Positions 1-9,837 of a DNA stretch of 64,000 bases are shown here, piece after piece (within the stretch, counting starts at the first letter, position 1; each line of letters begins with the position of its first letter). The notes under the pieces were generated by a model that was not told the origin of the DNA, did not search any database, and saw only the letters and a list, made by a program, of their open reading frames with translations. The stretch comes from Glandiceps talaboti (lineage: Eukaryota > Hemichordata > Enteropneusta > Spengelidae). Where the stretch lies: positions 16,419,776-16,483,775 of the forward strand of contig NC_135568.1 in assembly GCF_964340395.1 (NCBI RefSeq), read 5' to 3'. The position numbers and the translations under genes were made by a program.

Positions 1-2326
1 CGAAACAATTTCCAATCATACTTGTGTTGTCAACACTTTTGCGGACTACTTCAAACAACTCTATGAACCACTAGAAGACAATTCATTTGTAAGTTCGTTC
101 AGAGTCCAAATCGACGAAGAACTTGACAACCTCTCAGCTTCTAGCCACGATAACACTGAAACAATTCTGTCTCGACCACTCTCTATAGAAGATATATCAC
201 GTGCTATAGGAAAACTGAAACGTGGAAAAGCAGGAGGGCCAGACTCCATCACATACGAACACATTATTTTCGGAGGCCCCTTTCTTATGGACGCATTAGT
301 TAATTTATTTAATGCATTGATTAATGTTGAATACATTCCTTCATCATTCAAATCTGCATACCTTGTTCCAATTTTCAAGGGTGGTAACAAAAATCGTTTT
401 GATCCCGCAAACTACAGGGGCATCACACTGCTACCGACTCTGCAAAAACTCTTTGAAATGTGCATTTCGCATCGCCTACAACCTTGGCTCTGTGACAAAA
501 ATTTACCACATCCCCTACAAGCCGGCTATCAATCTGGTCAGAGTAATATCACCACAGCATTCTGCATTCAAGAGACAATTCTTCATCACGTTGAAAGAGG
601 TAGCAAGGTATTTATGTGCAGTCTTGACCTTCAAAAAGCTTTTGACTCGATTTGGTGGAATGGTTTATTTCACAAACTGTACACTTTGGGCATCAACGCA
701 AAACTTTGGAGATTATTGAAAAACATGTTTCACGGACAAAAATGTCAAATCGCCATAGACACGTATACGTCTGAGGAATATCGACTATTTCAAGGTGTAC
801 GACAAGGAAGTATCCTTTCTACAACTCTATTCCTAATTTATGCAAATGACCTCCTCGTTGAACTCGAGAACAATAGATTCGGATGTTACATCGATTCGCT
901 ATTTCTTGGTGCGCCTGCGTTAGCAGATGACATCTCAATATTAGCACCAACTCGCTCTACATGTCAAAAAATGTTGAACATTGTATGCAATTACTGCTCG
1001 ACATGGAGACTGAAGCTCTCAGCCACAAAATGTAGATTACTCGTTTTCGGTGAAACAACACGAGAACGTGAACGCTCGCGCCAACATCGAAACTTGTCTC
1101 TGAACAACTGTCCTCTCACTGAAGTAGATTCAATTACAATCGTCGGCATGCAATTTACAAATAATTTATCGTCGATGGAACGTACACTCTCTGTTTGTAA
1201 GAAAGCCAGGTGTCTGATAAATTCGTTACGCAGTGTTGGTATTGGACCTTACGGTCTCAATCCAATCGTCAGTACAGAAGTCTGGAAACGCATGTGTCTT
1301 CCTGCAGCCTTTCATACTTGTGAACTTTGGACTCCCAATGAAACTGAACTTCTAATGCTTGAACGTTGTCAGAGATATGCTGCCAAAACCATTCAAGGTT
1401 TTCCCTCCAAAACTCCGACTGATTTAGCTCTAAGCGCAGTAGGTTTGATACCAATTGAGGCATACATTGACAATTGTAAATTGCGTTTTTTTGGAACTCT
1501 ATGTAACTGTGATAATTTCTCAGTAAGAAAACATGTATTCTTACAACGACTTTTTGAATTTAAGTTTTCATCTGTAAAGAAACGCTTAGGCTTTATACCT
1601 GATATTATGAACATTCTTTTGAAATACGGATTACTTTGCTTCTTAGACGAGTTCTGTGCAACTGGTTATTTTCCGCCTAAATTCCTTTGGAAAATTATTG
1701 TAAAAGATGCTATATATGAGAAAGAGTGCAATCTTTGGAGAGATAGAATTGCAACTAGAGATGAACTACAGCTCTTCTCTCAGTTACATAAACATATATT
1801 GCCGTTTCATTTATATTCCTACTCACGCAAATTCCCTAAATACAAGTCAACTGTTTACAAAATCATGAAAGTTCTTGCCACTCCATGCAATATAAAATGC
1901 TCCAAATGTGAAGACGTTGCTGATAACCTTCTCATTCATCTAACAACGTCATGTCGCCAAACTTCCACTGCTAGAGACTATTTCTGGACAAGTCTCTTCA
2001 ATGAACTCAATGTAGACTTTTCTGTGGCTTTATTCAACCTAGATGAGTTTGATTTCATTGTCAGAATTTTAGGAGATGTCTTTTGCAACGACAATCTCCT
2101 CATTAACACAGAACTACTTCAAGATATCATCTTAAAGTTTATGCATATGTGCCTGGACATTTAGAAACGAACCCTACGCCATGTTTATTTGAAACATGAA
2201 TATTGCAATTAGTTTTCTGTAATTATTTATACTTTTCCTCTTTGATCTGATTTGATAGTTTTTTGCTTTATTGTTGTGTAACTCTTCTCTTTTTTGAGGA
2301 GGAATAAAGGAACAACAACAACAACA
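1..2326 (+). mobile_element. Non-LTR retrotransposon (LINE), 3' part with 3' UTR and tail
   Basis: The element includes the reverse-transcriptase ORF and a short 3' UTR (2165-2326). The UTR ends in GGAATAAAGG followed by an (AAC)n tail that runs straight into the (ACTC)n array. A short simple-repeat tail instead of poly(A) is common for several LINE clades. The 5' boundary is outside the window. Confidence 0.85.
2..2164 (+). CDS. LINE-type reverse transcriptase ORF, 5' end outside the window
   Basis: The frame is open from base 2 to a stop at 2162-2164 (720 codons), so the ATG at 287 is internal and the ORF enters from the left edge. It encodes the reverse transcriptase of a non-LTR retrotransposon. 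Visible blocks are KLKRGKAGGPD near residue 75, LVPIFKGG..NYRGITLLP near 120-145, the first catalytic Asp in DLQKAFDS (about 209), QGVRQGSILS (about 265) and the catalytic pair in ALADDI (about 309-310, in place of the usual FADD). Near residue 640 there is a CX2C...H...C knuckle (CSKCED...HLTTSC), as in the C-termini of jockey/I/CR1-like elements. I see no RNase H domain. The endonuclease domain, if present, lies upstream. The frame has no stop or frameshift, so the copy is young. The clade is not assigned. Confidence 0.9.
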   Translation, partial: ETISNHTCVVNTFADYFKQLYEPLEDNSFVSSFRVQIDEELDNLSASSHDNTETILSRPLSIEDISRAIGKLKRGKAGGPDSITYEHIIFGGPFLMDALVNLFNALINVEYIPSSFKSAYLVPIFKGGNKNRFDPANYRGITLLPTLQKLFEMCISHRLQPWLCDKNLPHPLQAGYQSGQSNITTAFCIQETILHHVERGSKVFMCSLDLQKAFDSIWWNGLFHKLYTLGINAKLWRLLKNMFHGQKCQIAIDTYTSEEYRLFQGVRQGSILSTTLFLIYANDLLVELENNRFGCYIDSLFLGAPALADDISILAPTRSTCQKMLNIVCNYCSTWRLKLSATKCRLLVFGETTRERERSRQHRNLSLNNCPLTEVDSITIVGMQFTNNLSSMERTLSVCKKARCLINSLRSVGIGPYGLNPIVSTEVWKRMCLPAAFHTCELWTPNETELLMLERCQRYAAKTIQGFPSKTPTDLALSAVGLIPIEAYIDNCKLRFFGTLCNCDNFSVRKHVFLQRLFEFKFSSVKKRLGFIPDIMNILLKYGLLCFLDEFCATGYFPPKFLWKIIVKDAIYEKECNLWRDRIATRDELQLFSQLHKHILPFHLYSYSRKFPKYKSTVYKIMKVLATPCNIKCSKCEDVADNLLIHLTTSCRQTSTARDYFWTSLFNELNVDFSVALFNLDEFDFIVRILGDVFCNDNLLINTELLQDIILKFMHMCLDI

Positions 2327-2504
2327 ACTCACTCACTCACTCACTCACTCACTCACTCACTCACTCACTCACTCACTCACTCACTCACTCACTCACTCAC
2401 CCACCCACCCACCCACCCACCCACCCACCCACCCACCCACCCACCCACTCACTCACTCACTCACTCACTCACTCACTCACTCACTCACTCACTCACTCAC
2501 TCAC
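2327..2504. repeat. (ACTC)n microsatellite with a central (ACCC)n block
   Basis: This is about 178 bp of near-perfect tetranucleotide repeat. The middle (about 2399-2446) is switched to CCCA units. It begins at the LINE 3' tail, so it probably grew from tail slippage at insertion. Apparent reading frames here (HSLT repeats) are artefacts. Confidence 0.95.
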
Positions 2505-3039
2505 GTGAGTCATAAATGAATATTATGCAAAGGTTGTTGCATCGATATCCAAATTGATGTTAACTGTGCACGTGTCCTGTAAAGCTTGTTGTCGCAGTTT
2601 TTAAACATTCACAAATAGTTTGCATAATTAATAATTTTCAGTCATTATACCAAAATGTCATCATTAGCACATTTTATGAATTTTATAAATTAGGTTATAT
2701 CTTAAGAATGAACATTTTAGAGTGTTCCTGAATACGTCTCCTGTCACAAATCTTGCATTCTGATCGGTTGAGAGCACTGTAAGCAGATATGGAGGAATTC
2801 ACTGACAACCGTATTTTCCGCTTGATTTACGTGATTACTAATGATCTCCTTGTAAACAAACCTTTCATACAACTTGACGCAGAAACCCAGCTATAACCAA
2901 CATTTTGAGTGCCAACTTTAAGTTTATTGTACACCGTACAAAATGTGATCGTTGTATACATTGTAACACGGAACGTTTTTGAATTGAATGTTTTGTGTCA
3001 CAGGGAAATTGCCCCAAAAATTGTGCTATTTTGAGAACT
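2505..3039. other. Gene-free spacer
   Basis: No coding signal was found. The stretch 2575-2715 (TTTGCATAATTAATAATTTTC and a TTAGGTTATATCTTAAGA-like motif) resembles the unit of the 147-bp tandem repeats at 29.2-29.9 kb, so it is probably a decayed fragment of the same Helitron-like family. Confidence 0.5.
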
Positions 3040-3793
3040 TTGGTCGCTTTACTGTCCCCTGGACTAGAACTAGTGACATTGACCGACTTATCCTCATTCT
3101 AGATCAGTTCCAGAACATAGATCAAAATACAACAAGTTTAACTGTCTACCTCGCCATGTTGATCACAAAATCCATCATAATAAACCATTACTTTCCAGTT
3201 TGGTGCTGTAGTAGTAGTGTAATATTTTAAGATGAGATGTTTTGTGCAGTGAATCACGACATATAATTTATTGTCACTGTGAAAGTTTTTCAAATATATA
3301 AACATACAAATATAGCTTTTTGATAGCATGTCCATAAGGACATTATAGATACTGAATAAGAAATATCTAACGCTAACATTCCACGAGAAATCAGATATTT
3401 ACTGTGGTAAGATATTATTTCTTGTGGTAAGAGATTGAGTCAACTTCTCATATTGAAAACGAAGGAAAAGAACAACCAAACGTTTGAGTGCGCCACCGCT
3501 TAGTACGTCGACTTGGAAATCGAATTTTATGGTTCTTTTTCGAGGAGTGGAGGTGTGTATGTTGGAATGGGGTGAGGATGGGTTGAGAGATTTCATTCGG
3601 CTATTTCCTAAAGTGGTCACAGACCGTGGAGGAATGTCGACATTGGAATACTTTCCTACTATTACCCATAAACTGTGACCAGTTGTCCGACGATGTAAAT
3701 TATTGACCACGCAAGGGAATATGTACAATGTTGTTGTAATTGTTAGGGTTTCTGTTATCTTGTTGTTGTTTTTGTTGCTGCTGTTGCTGCCTC

Positions 3794-3830
<37 letters not shown>

Positions 3831-3853
3831 GCTGCTGCTGCTGTTGCTGCTTC

Positions 3854-3888
<35 letters not shown>

Positions 3889-4090
3889 TGACGGCTGCAG
3901 TTATTGACTCTATTGTGGTGGTTGAGACTTATACCACCGTACCGTTCATCAATTCTGGTCACAGCTATGAGAACACTGCACTATATTGTTGTTGTGTAGT
4001 GATGGATATAATCTGCCGCAGGACGTAAGTCGATCGACTCGAGAATAACACAACAAACTTACTGATGCTAAGAGGATCGAAGTCGAGATG
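3040..4090. repeat. Duplicated segment A, copy 1 (pairs with 10437-12015)
   Basis: Long stretches match the 10.4-12.0 kb region in the same order and orientation. They start at CTTTACTGTCCCCTGGACTA (3047 and 10444) and end at TCGATCGACTCG...AATAACACAACAA (about 4031 and 11993). The second copy has gained a SINE and a 230-bp stretch. The first 120 bp also translates similarly in both copies, but there is no start, splice or domain evidence for a gene. Confidence 0.8.
3764..3888. repeat. (TTG/CTG)n trinucleotide repeat
   Basis: About 125 bp of TTG units interspersed with CTG. It lies inside duplicated segment A; the partner at about 11.8 kb has only a short TTGTTCTTGTTATT remnant, so the expansion is specific to this copy. 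Poly-Leu and poly-Asn frames here are not genes. Confidence 0.95.
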
Positions 4091-4340
4091 ACATCTTGTC
4101 AAGAATTGTCAACTCATGAGAGATACAAAACATTACTATATAAGAGATGCAAGTACGCAAATAGGCGCAGAACTCACAGCTACACAAAAGTGTATACGTA
4201 TATACCTTTACATGACAGTCGTCTCATTGAAAGTTAGTTATTACCTTAGTTTAGAAGAATTTAAAATGAAACCTCTCAAAGCTATAGGTAAAGCTTTGTG
4301 AAGTAATATTCATAAAACATGTTAAATACACCACATATTA

Positions 4341-4510
4341 CCGAGCGAGATGGACCACAGGGTACCGAACGAGATAAACCACAGGGTGCCGAACGAGAAT
4401 GACCACAGGGTGCTGAACGAGAATGACCACAGAGTACCGAACGAGATGGACCACAGTCTACAGAGTACCGAACGAGATGAACCACAGAGTACCGAACGAG
4501 ATGATCACAT
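4341..4510. repeat. Minisatellite with a unit of about 22-24 bp
   Basis: About seven imperfect copies of a unit resembling GAACGAGATGGACCACAG + GGTACC. Copies differ by single bases, and one carries a short insertion (CTACAG at about 4456). It lies between duplicated segment A and the 3' flank of the first TSP1 gene. The open + frame (HRVPNEND repeats) follows from the repeat length and is not evidence of a gene. Confidence 0.85.
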
Positions 4511-5191
4511 ACCAGTTACTGACGACTTCACAAGTTCTAGATGAGCAACGTTGTCGACGCTAGAGACACCAGAAAAACATGATATACATGGATTTGATGA
4601 AGACGATAATGGTTAAATGATAACACTTTATTTTGGTACATACACGATATATCAAAGTTAATGATAGGACAGTCAAACTGGTAGTACCACCTAATACGGG
4701 AAGCAGTGTATGTACTTTATAGTGGTGTTATGACACAAATGCAAGTAACCCGATGTGTACACCTCACTGTGCATGTGACAAGTCATTATAACGACACAGT
4801 TTCAAACATTACTCCATTTGCAGCTAGTGCAGCCTTAAAAGCAAATTATCATCACGTAGAAAGAATAACGCACAGGCGTGCCAATAAACATATATATAAT
4901 ATAACATTATTTCCTGAAAGACGTCCTTGAAAACCCGGAAATATCTCGTGAGGGACTCTATGTTTCGCTTTATGGATGCAGCATATGTATTATCCGAGAA
5001 AGATTTTTAAAGAGATATTTTAAGTAATGTCATAACTGTAACATAACTGTAACATAACTGTAACAGAGTAAATCTCGGTGTTTGAAGGACATGTCAGAGA
5101 CTAGACTTGAAATTTGATGAAATCAAACAACATATTTCAAACTCACACATTCCATGAAATGAAATGTATACTATATAGCTACTATACTTAC
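4511..5191. other. 3' flank of TSP1 copy 1
   Basis: Non-coding as far as visible. The stretch at 4910-4945 (GTCCTTGAAAACCCGGA) is shared with the 3' flanks of other copies (7.39, 14.43 and 47.19 kb) and is a candidate site for an unrecognised 3' exon or UTR. A short AACTGTAACAT triplication lies at 5033-5062. Confidence 0.45.
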
Positions 5192-5534
5192 GTTTATCAC
5201 AACAAGTATCCCACCATTCATCAACACAGACGCAGGATGATGTTAAAGGAGAACCGTGACCATGGCAACCAGGATTATTACAACCACTACGTGAATCAGT
5301 CAGGGAATATGGACAAGAACCACCACAACACTCTGTCGTTGTTTTATATCGTGTTCGTGTCTGACTACCGCTTGTACCACACGGTACAGAACAGGAGGAC
5401 CACTGAGTCCAGGTACTGACTGCGCAGTTAACTGGGTTACGACGACGACGTCTCCGTCTCCAGAAGATGCCATCACTCTCGAAAATCATGATATTTATGA
5501 CGACAACAACGACAATAAAACGATAGAATTTCAT
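5192..5534 (-). CDS. Secreted TSP1-EGF small protein, copy 1 (first exon)
   Basis: Predicted secreted protein. The exon encodes a signal peptide (MKFYRFIVVVVVINIM..ESDG, about 22 residues), seven arginines, then NPVNC and a TSP1 module. The TSP1 module has WTQWSSC (a C-mannosylation-type WxxW), SVPCGTSG and the RTR core strand. An EGF-like tail follows (GCNNPGCHGHG...SCVCVDEWWDTCCDKR). Twelve cysteines follow the signal peptide. The exon is 343 nt and ends in phase 1 at AAAC/GTAAGT (donor at 5191-5186). Without splicing the frame runs on to 5094 with an unconserved tail. TSP1 and EGF modules are extracellular binding modules; the target is unknown. The Arg run looks like a furin-type processing site (inference). 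A TATA box is hard to see: only a weak AATTAAACATA near 5605-5618. Confidence 0.85.
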
Positions 5535-6206
5535 TTTTGATATTTGTTAGTTTTGTGGCCGTGGATAGAGTGTTCTGTCAGGTTACACACGGAATGTTTT
5601 CATGGTATGTTTAATTTGAATAATGACTGTCCATGTCGTCCACTCAGAAAGACTTTAGTCAAATAGGGCCCTTTAAATATATGGTGTGGGGGTTGGGGTC
5701 AACTACACACTGTAGTATAGAGCATACTTATACATATAATGGAACTTGAGCACACCGTCCCGTTAAAAGAATTGCAAGTTTTATCACGGCTTTCACGTTT
5801 TTCAACGTCAGATGGGACACGCGTCTTCACTTGTGTGGCGGTAGTACTAAACATCATAATTAAAACAGCGCTTAAACACGAATCTCATAATGCCGATAGC
5901 AAACGTCTTTTGGTACAAATGCTGACATCGGAGTGGGGAAATAGATATAGAAATATCTTTGTTAGTGGTTGAATTTGTAGTGTCGTAGCAGGTTTAAGTC
6001 CTGAGCAAAACTTTCCTTCGATATGTTAGTTTGACTTGCCACGATATGGAGGCACAAGCTAGGTCAACCGCTGTTAATCAGAGTGGTCGCTACATATTTT
6101 TTTTACTGGATGTCTTGTGAATGGTTTCAATTTGTTCGAGGCACAGATTTTAGGGTCCGTACCGCCAAATACAAATGTATTACTTTTTACCATGGTATGC
6201 GTACAG

Positions 6207-6208
<2 letters not shown>
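5535..6208. other. Promoter-side flank of copy 1, no other gene
   Basis: The minus-strand leader contains TCCGTGTGTAACCTGAC (5578-5594), shared with the upstream regions of the 8.1- and 14.8-kb copies, so transcription probably starts nearby. The rest of the stretch shows no gene, repeat or structured element that I recognise. Confidence 0.5.

Positions 6209-6266
<58 letters not shown>
6209..6266. repeat. (AC)29 microsatellite
   Basis: A pure dinucleotide run of about 58 bp. It generates poly-TH and poly-VC frames that are not genes. Confidence 0.95.
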
Positions 6267-6270
<4 letters not shown>

Positions 6271-6639
6271 ACCAATATAGATGATTCAGTACACCTCAGG
6301 GTGTACAGTAAGTAATCGTATCTAACAACAGTTTCAAACATTGAAGTCGCAGCTAGTGCAGCTTCAACAAAAATATCATCACGTAAATAGCATACTATAC
6401 ATGCCAATAAACACCCATAGGGTATGTATAACATTACATCATTTTAACTCGTACACAATGAGTGGGACTTTCCCTGCTGAAGTTCCAAACAAAAACCCCT
6501 TTCTAACATTTACCCGCGGCCCGACGTCCGAATAACAAACAGATTTATGTTATCAAGTTATCTGTAAATACTAATCCCAACAACTTATTAAAATGCAAAA
6601 TCACTGAAATTAAATACTACATTTGGTGCAATAAAATGT

Positions 6640-7520
6640 TTTCTAATTACAGGAACTGTGAACAGTTTACATTGCCAGGACGATGTCAAACTTTGATGAA
6701 AGCATTCAACATTTCATAGTCCGATGTGATATCAATGCAATACTGTTATATTTGTGACCAGAATTTTGGGGGAAAGGAAGGGGCAGGTAAATACCTGAAC
6801 AAAAAAATATTTCTCCGTTATGGTTTCTTTATCGTCGTAGTTGCCATGGATCTAGTTCCTTTTATAAATCTGAAGTTTTTTTATAATGGTTGTGGTATGA
6901 GCTACTGTCTGAACGTACAAAATATTTCACCATTGTCCAACGAACTATGTAAGCTACAGATAACGAGCTATTAAACCGTGTTGACGAACATAGGAACATC
7001 GCCGTACGTACGTAGTGCACTTGTCCGAAGATAGGGCGGTTTTGTGACAAGTCCTACCGGGTCCATCCAATTAAACTGGGGGATAAATGTAATACCCATC
7101 CCTCATTTGTTTATCCCACTGAAAAAAAATGCACAATCATGGCGATAACGTGACGTCATGACCCCTTGAAAAAATATAACTATCGACTCTACCTTTTGGA
7201 AATGTAAGTGGTAGATATCCTATCTGTCCCACGACCTACTCTGGCAAATGGCATATGCTTTGTCAAGAAATTAAAGATAGCCAAGTGTCTTGGCTAGTGG
7301 TCAGAAAACAACATCTTTTATGCAAATTTAAATTCAGCTATTTCCTTCTTATGATTGTTGCGTGTTTGCCATAGTCGATAATCTTGAAGACATCCTTGAA
7401 AACCCGGATGTATCTTTAGTGGGACCGCGTTCGCATATTAATGGTTGTTGTATTAACAGAGAAAGAGGTTTCGAGATAGATTTTGAGTAATGTCAGAAAT
7501 GTAATCAGCGTGCGAAATTA
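6640..7520. repeat. Old duplicated 3'-flank segment (pairs with about 13.99-14.55 kb)
   Basis: Matching stretches in order include CCGATGTGATATCAATGC (6721 / 14039), TTTATCGTCGTAGTTGCCAT (6828 / 14113), GGTCAGAAAACA (7299 / 14355) and CTATTTCCTT.TTATGATTG (7339 / 14390). Divergence and indels are frequent, so the duplication is old. Frames such as the 82-residue one at 14296-14544 are broken in this copy and are unlikely to be genes. Confidence 0.7.
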
Positions 7521-8128
7521 AGGTCGGTCCTAGACCAACAAATTTCTGTAAGGACTGACAGTTTTGAAGAGATATCGTAACTTGTTGGCCCTTACGACCG
7601 ATTGAAATGTGAAGTTAATGAATAACCTGTTTTACATTATAGCCCTGGACAGGCTAGTGTGTGGAGTCGTTGTGTAAACTAGTCAGACTTCATACATAAT
7701 TTGATTGTAGACATAGATTTCAGCCATGAAACTTGACTTGATGTTTTCAAAACAACAGGACTCACTTCCTATTAAGTCATGTTTCAGAGATAAGGTGGTC
7801 CACAGTCAGCTATATTTCAGCAAATAGTTATTCTTATTTAATCATTGAAAGTACATTGTAACTACCGGGTATCAACTGAATGGTCTTTAGTATGTTTATG
7901 ATAAGGATGCAATGGGGGTGCTTAGTCTAAACATGATAGCCATATTAAACTTAGCATCATATTATGCAACCTGATCTGCACACTTCAAAGTCCGGGGCTG
8001 TACTTGTTAATTTTGGTATAGGAAGACACCTGGAGGTACTAAATTGTGATATTGTCCTCGTTGTCAGGCGTCATATAATTTCTTTTACAGTGACACACAC
8101 GAATTCAATGCAATGTTATACCACTTAC
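7521..8128. other. 3' flank of copy 2; inverted match to 54.95-55.41 kb
   Basis: The stretch from about 7650 to 8060 reappears in reverse complement at about 54950-55410. Examples are AGAGATAAGGTGGTCCACAG (7785) versus CTGTGGACCACCTTATCTCT (55260), and the CATGATAGCCAT motif. No gene is visible in either copy. Confidence 0.7.
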
Positions 8129-8483
8129 GTTTATCACAACAAGTATCCCACCAGATATCAACACAGCTACAGGATGATGTTAAAGGAGAACCGTGACCAT
8201 GGCAACCAGGATTATTACAACCACGTGAATCAGAAAGTGAATAAGAACAAGAACCACCGCAACACTCGGTCGTTGTTTTATGTCGTGTTCGTGTCTGACT
8301 ACCACTTGTACCACACGGTACAGAACAGGAGGACCACTGAGTCCAGGTACTGACTACACAATTCCTTGGTGACGGTGGAGGGGGGCTTCGACGACGACGA
8401 CGACGACTCCAGAAGATACCATCACTCTCGAAAATCATAATATTGATGACGACAACAACGACAATAAAACGATAAAACTCCAT
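8129..8483 (-). CDS. Secreted TSP1-EGF small protein, copy 2 (first exon)
   Basis: Intact first exon of 355 nt, phase 1, with donor GTAAGT at 8128-8123. It encodes MEFYRFIVVVVVINIMIFESDG, then SRRRRRRSPPPPSPRNC, the TSP1 module and the EGF-like tail ending WWDTCCDKR. All twelve framework cysteines are present. The linker differs from copy 1 by a proline run and one fewer arginine. The loop before the EGF module is one residue shorter (SLSDSRGC against SLTDSRSGC). If the donor were ignored, the frame would add only KWYNIALNSCVSL and stop, unrelated to the tails of other copies, which supports real splicing. Confidence 0.87.
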
Positions 8484-8565
8484 TCTGTTCGGTCGATATG
8501 TGTTATGCGATTAACCGTAACAGTTGATAATTATCATAGTTATGGCAGTTATAGGGTTTTTCCGT

Positions 8566-8600
8566 CAGGTTACACACGGAAGTAGTCTGTATATACATAA
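8566..8600 (-). promoter_or_regulatory. TATA box and leader motif of copy 2
   Basis: On the minus strand TTATGTATATACAG (8588-8601) lies about 105 bp upstream of the ATG. It is followed about 10 bp later by TCCGTGTGTAACCTGAC, also found upstream of copy 1 and of the EGF-only copy. The TATA-to-motif spacing fits a transcription start inside or just after the shared motif. Confidence 0.5.
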
Positions 8601-8850
8601 CAATATATGTGTGTGATGCAATGTGCGATTTGATTGGTTAACAAGCTTTTATACATTTTCCAATGTTGGCACTGTAATGAGGGGTAATGTGGTAACTTTC
8701 ACACCATTACATCATAATTTGTTCTGTATACATAGCTATTGCAATGTTGTCAATATTTGAAGAGAACGACTATCACGATTTTCATGCTCTCCCCTCTTTG
8801 CACCCCTATTTTTCATTTCCCTCCCCATTTTCTCCTCAACCCTCACCCGC

Positions 8851-9030
8851 CCTAAAGTAGACCCCCCCATGTAAGGTCGAAACGTGGGTAATAAAGTTTT
8901 AACGTGGACTTGTTATTTTTTTAAAATCAAACCTTTATGTACATATTCTCACAAGTCCATCTCCATATTAGCTCATCATTGTGGTTGGACTGGCTGCAGT
9001 TCTCACAACAAACTCGTCAAAGACCCTACA
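8851..9030 (+). mobile_element. Degenerate Penelope-type 3' fragment with hammerhead-like remnant
   Basis: GACC...GGTCGAAACG (about 8860-8884) followed by GGGTAATAAAGTTTTAACG matches the better preserved fragment at 41.0 kb. Homology continues through CTTGTTATT, CAAGTCCAT and TTGTGGTTGGACTG-like stretches. The CUGANGA part is lost here (CTAAAGT). Assignment to Penelope-like elements rests on the general form of their hammerhead-bearing terminal repeats and is tentative. Confidence 0.4.
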
Positions 9031-9035
9031 AAATG

Positions 9036-9110
9036 ACACACACACACACATACACACACACACACACACACGCACGGACGCACGCACACACACACACACA
9101 CACACACACA
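9036..9110. repeat. (AC)n microsatellite, interrupted
   Basis: About 75 bp of CA repeat with TACA, GGACG and GCACG interruptions near 9051 and 9072-9085. Confidence 0.95.
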
Positions 9111-9600
9111 GGATAGTATGTCCATAGTTGATTAAGAGACACCTGTTACAATGTGACAAATATATTTTCATTGTAATTTGATACTGGAAAGACTTTCAAG
9201 TTGTGAAGAGCGTATATCGATTGCACATGAAGGATGCTTTGAAACTCAGACCACTTGATTTGCCTTAATAAGTAGGTTTATGTATTCCGTATTTGGAGGC
9301 CATCGGCCCAAAGATACAATAGACAATTATTACAGTACTATAAAGGCAATGAAACTGTTGAATAACGTTAACACGGGCAACTTCTTTTCATAGTTTCCGA
9401 CCACTTGAATACCACTGTAATTAAGACTTGGCGGAACTCGCTGTAAGTTCCGGGTCTCTGCTGGACGAATTGAATCCTTTATATTGTATCGATAGGGGAG
9501 TATTTTCAAATATAAGTCAAATGTCATATACTTTTTTGTTGTACAGATCTAGTTCCGTGGTTGAAGGTACACACTCAGTCTAGTCAGCGCTCTCTGTAGA

Positions 9601-9829
9601 CTGTCGACAGTCGCTCGCGCTTTTTTCCCCTCCGTTTTATCTAAACTCCGATCCGGCGCAACACTACTATAATACTGATATCGAGGCTAGGTGACACTGA
9701 GGCATTCGGCCCTCGATATCAATGTGCGATTATAGTAGTATTGCGCCGGATCAGAGTGTGGCGACACCGTCCTTAAGTTTAGATAAAACGTAGGAAAAAG
9801 GCGCGAGCGACTGTCGACAGTCTACGCTG
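9601..9829. mobile_element. Fold-back MITE, hAT-like, with 8-bp target duplication
   Basis: The ends are inverted copies: CTGTCGACAGTCGCTCGCGC at 9601-9620 and its complement at 9801-9820. A second complementary pair lies around the centre (GATCCGGCGCAA..ACTACTATAAT against ATTATAGTAGTATTGCGCCGGATC). TCTGTAGA flanks the element on both sides (9593-9600 and 9830-9837), an 8-bp duplication as made by hAT transposases. A related locus at about 18200-18260 is an empty site (CTCTCTCCGTAGACGGACGTAACTCG). There is no coding capacity. Confidence 0.75.
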
Positions 9830-9837
9830 TCTGTAGA

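Noticed and set aside
3042-3163. Duplicate open stretch RFTVPWTRTSDIDRL at 3.05 and 10.44 kb
   Set aside because: It is part of a duplicated non-coding segment; the few changes include non-conservative ones, and there are no start, donor or acceptor sites around it.
5114-5419. Long + strand frames opposite each TSP1 copy (here and at 8.1, 25.7, 54.4, 62.9 kb)
   Set aside because: They are antisense shadows of the conserved TSP1-EGF exons; no start or splice logic of their own.
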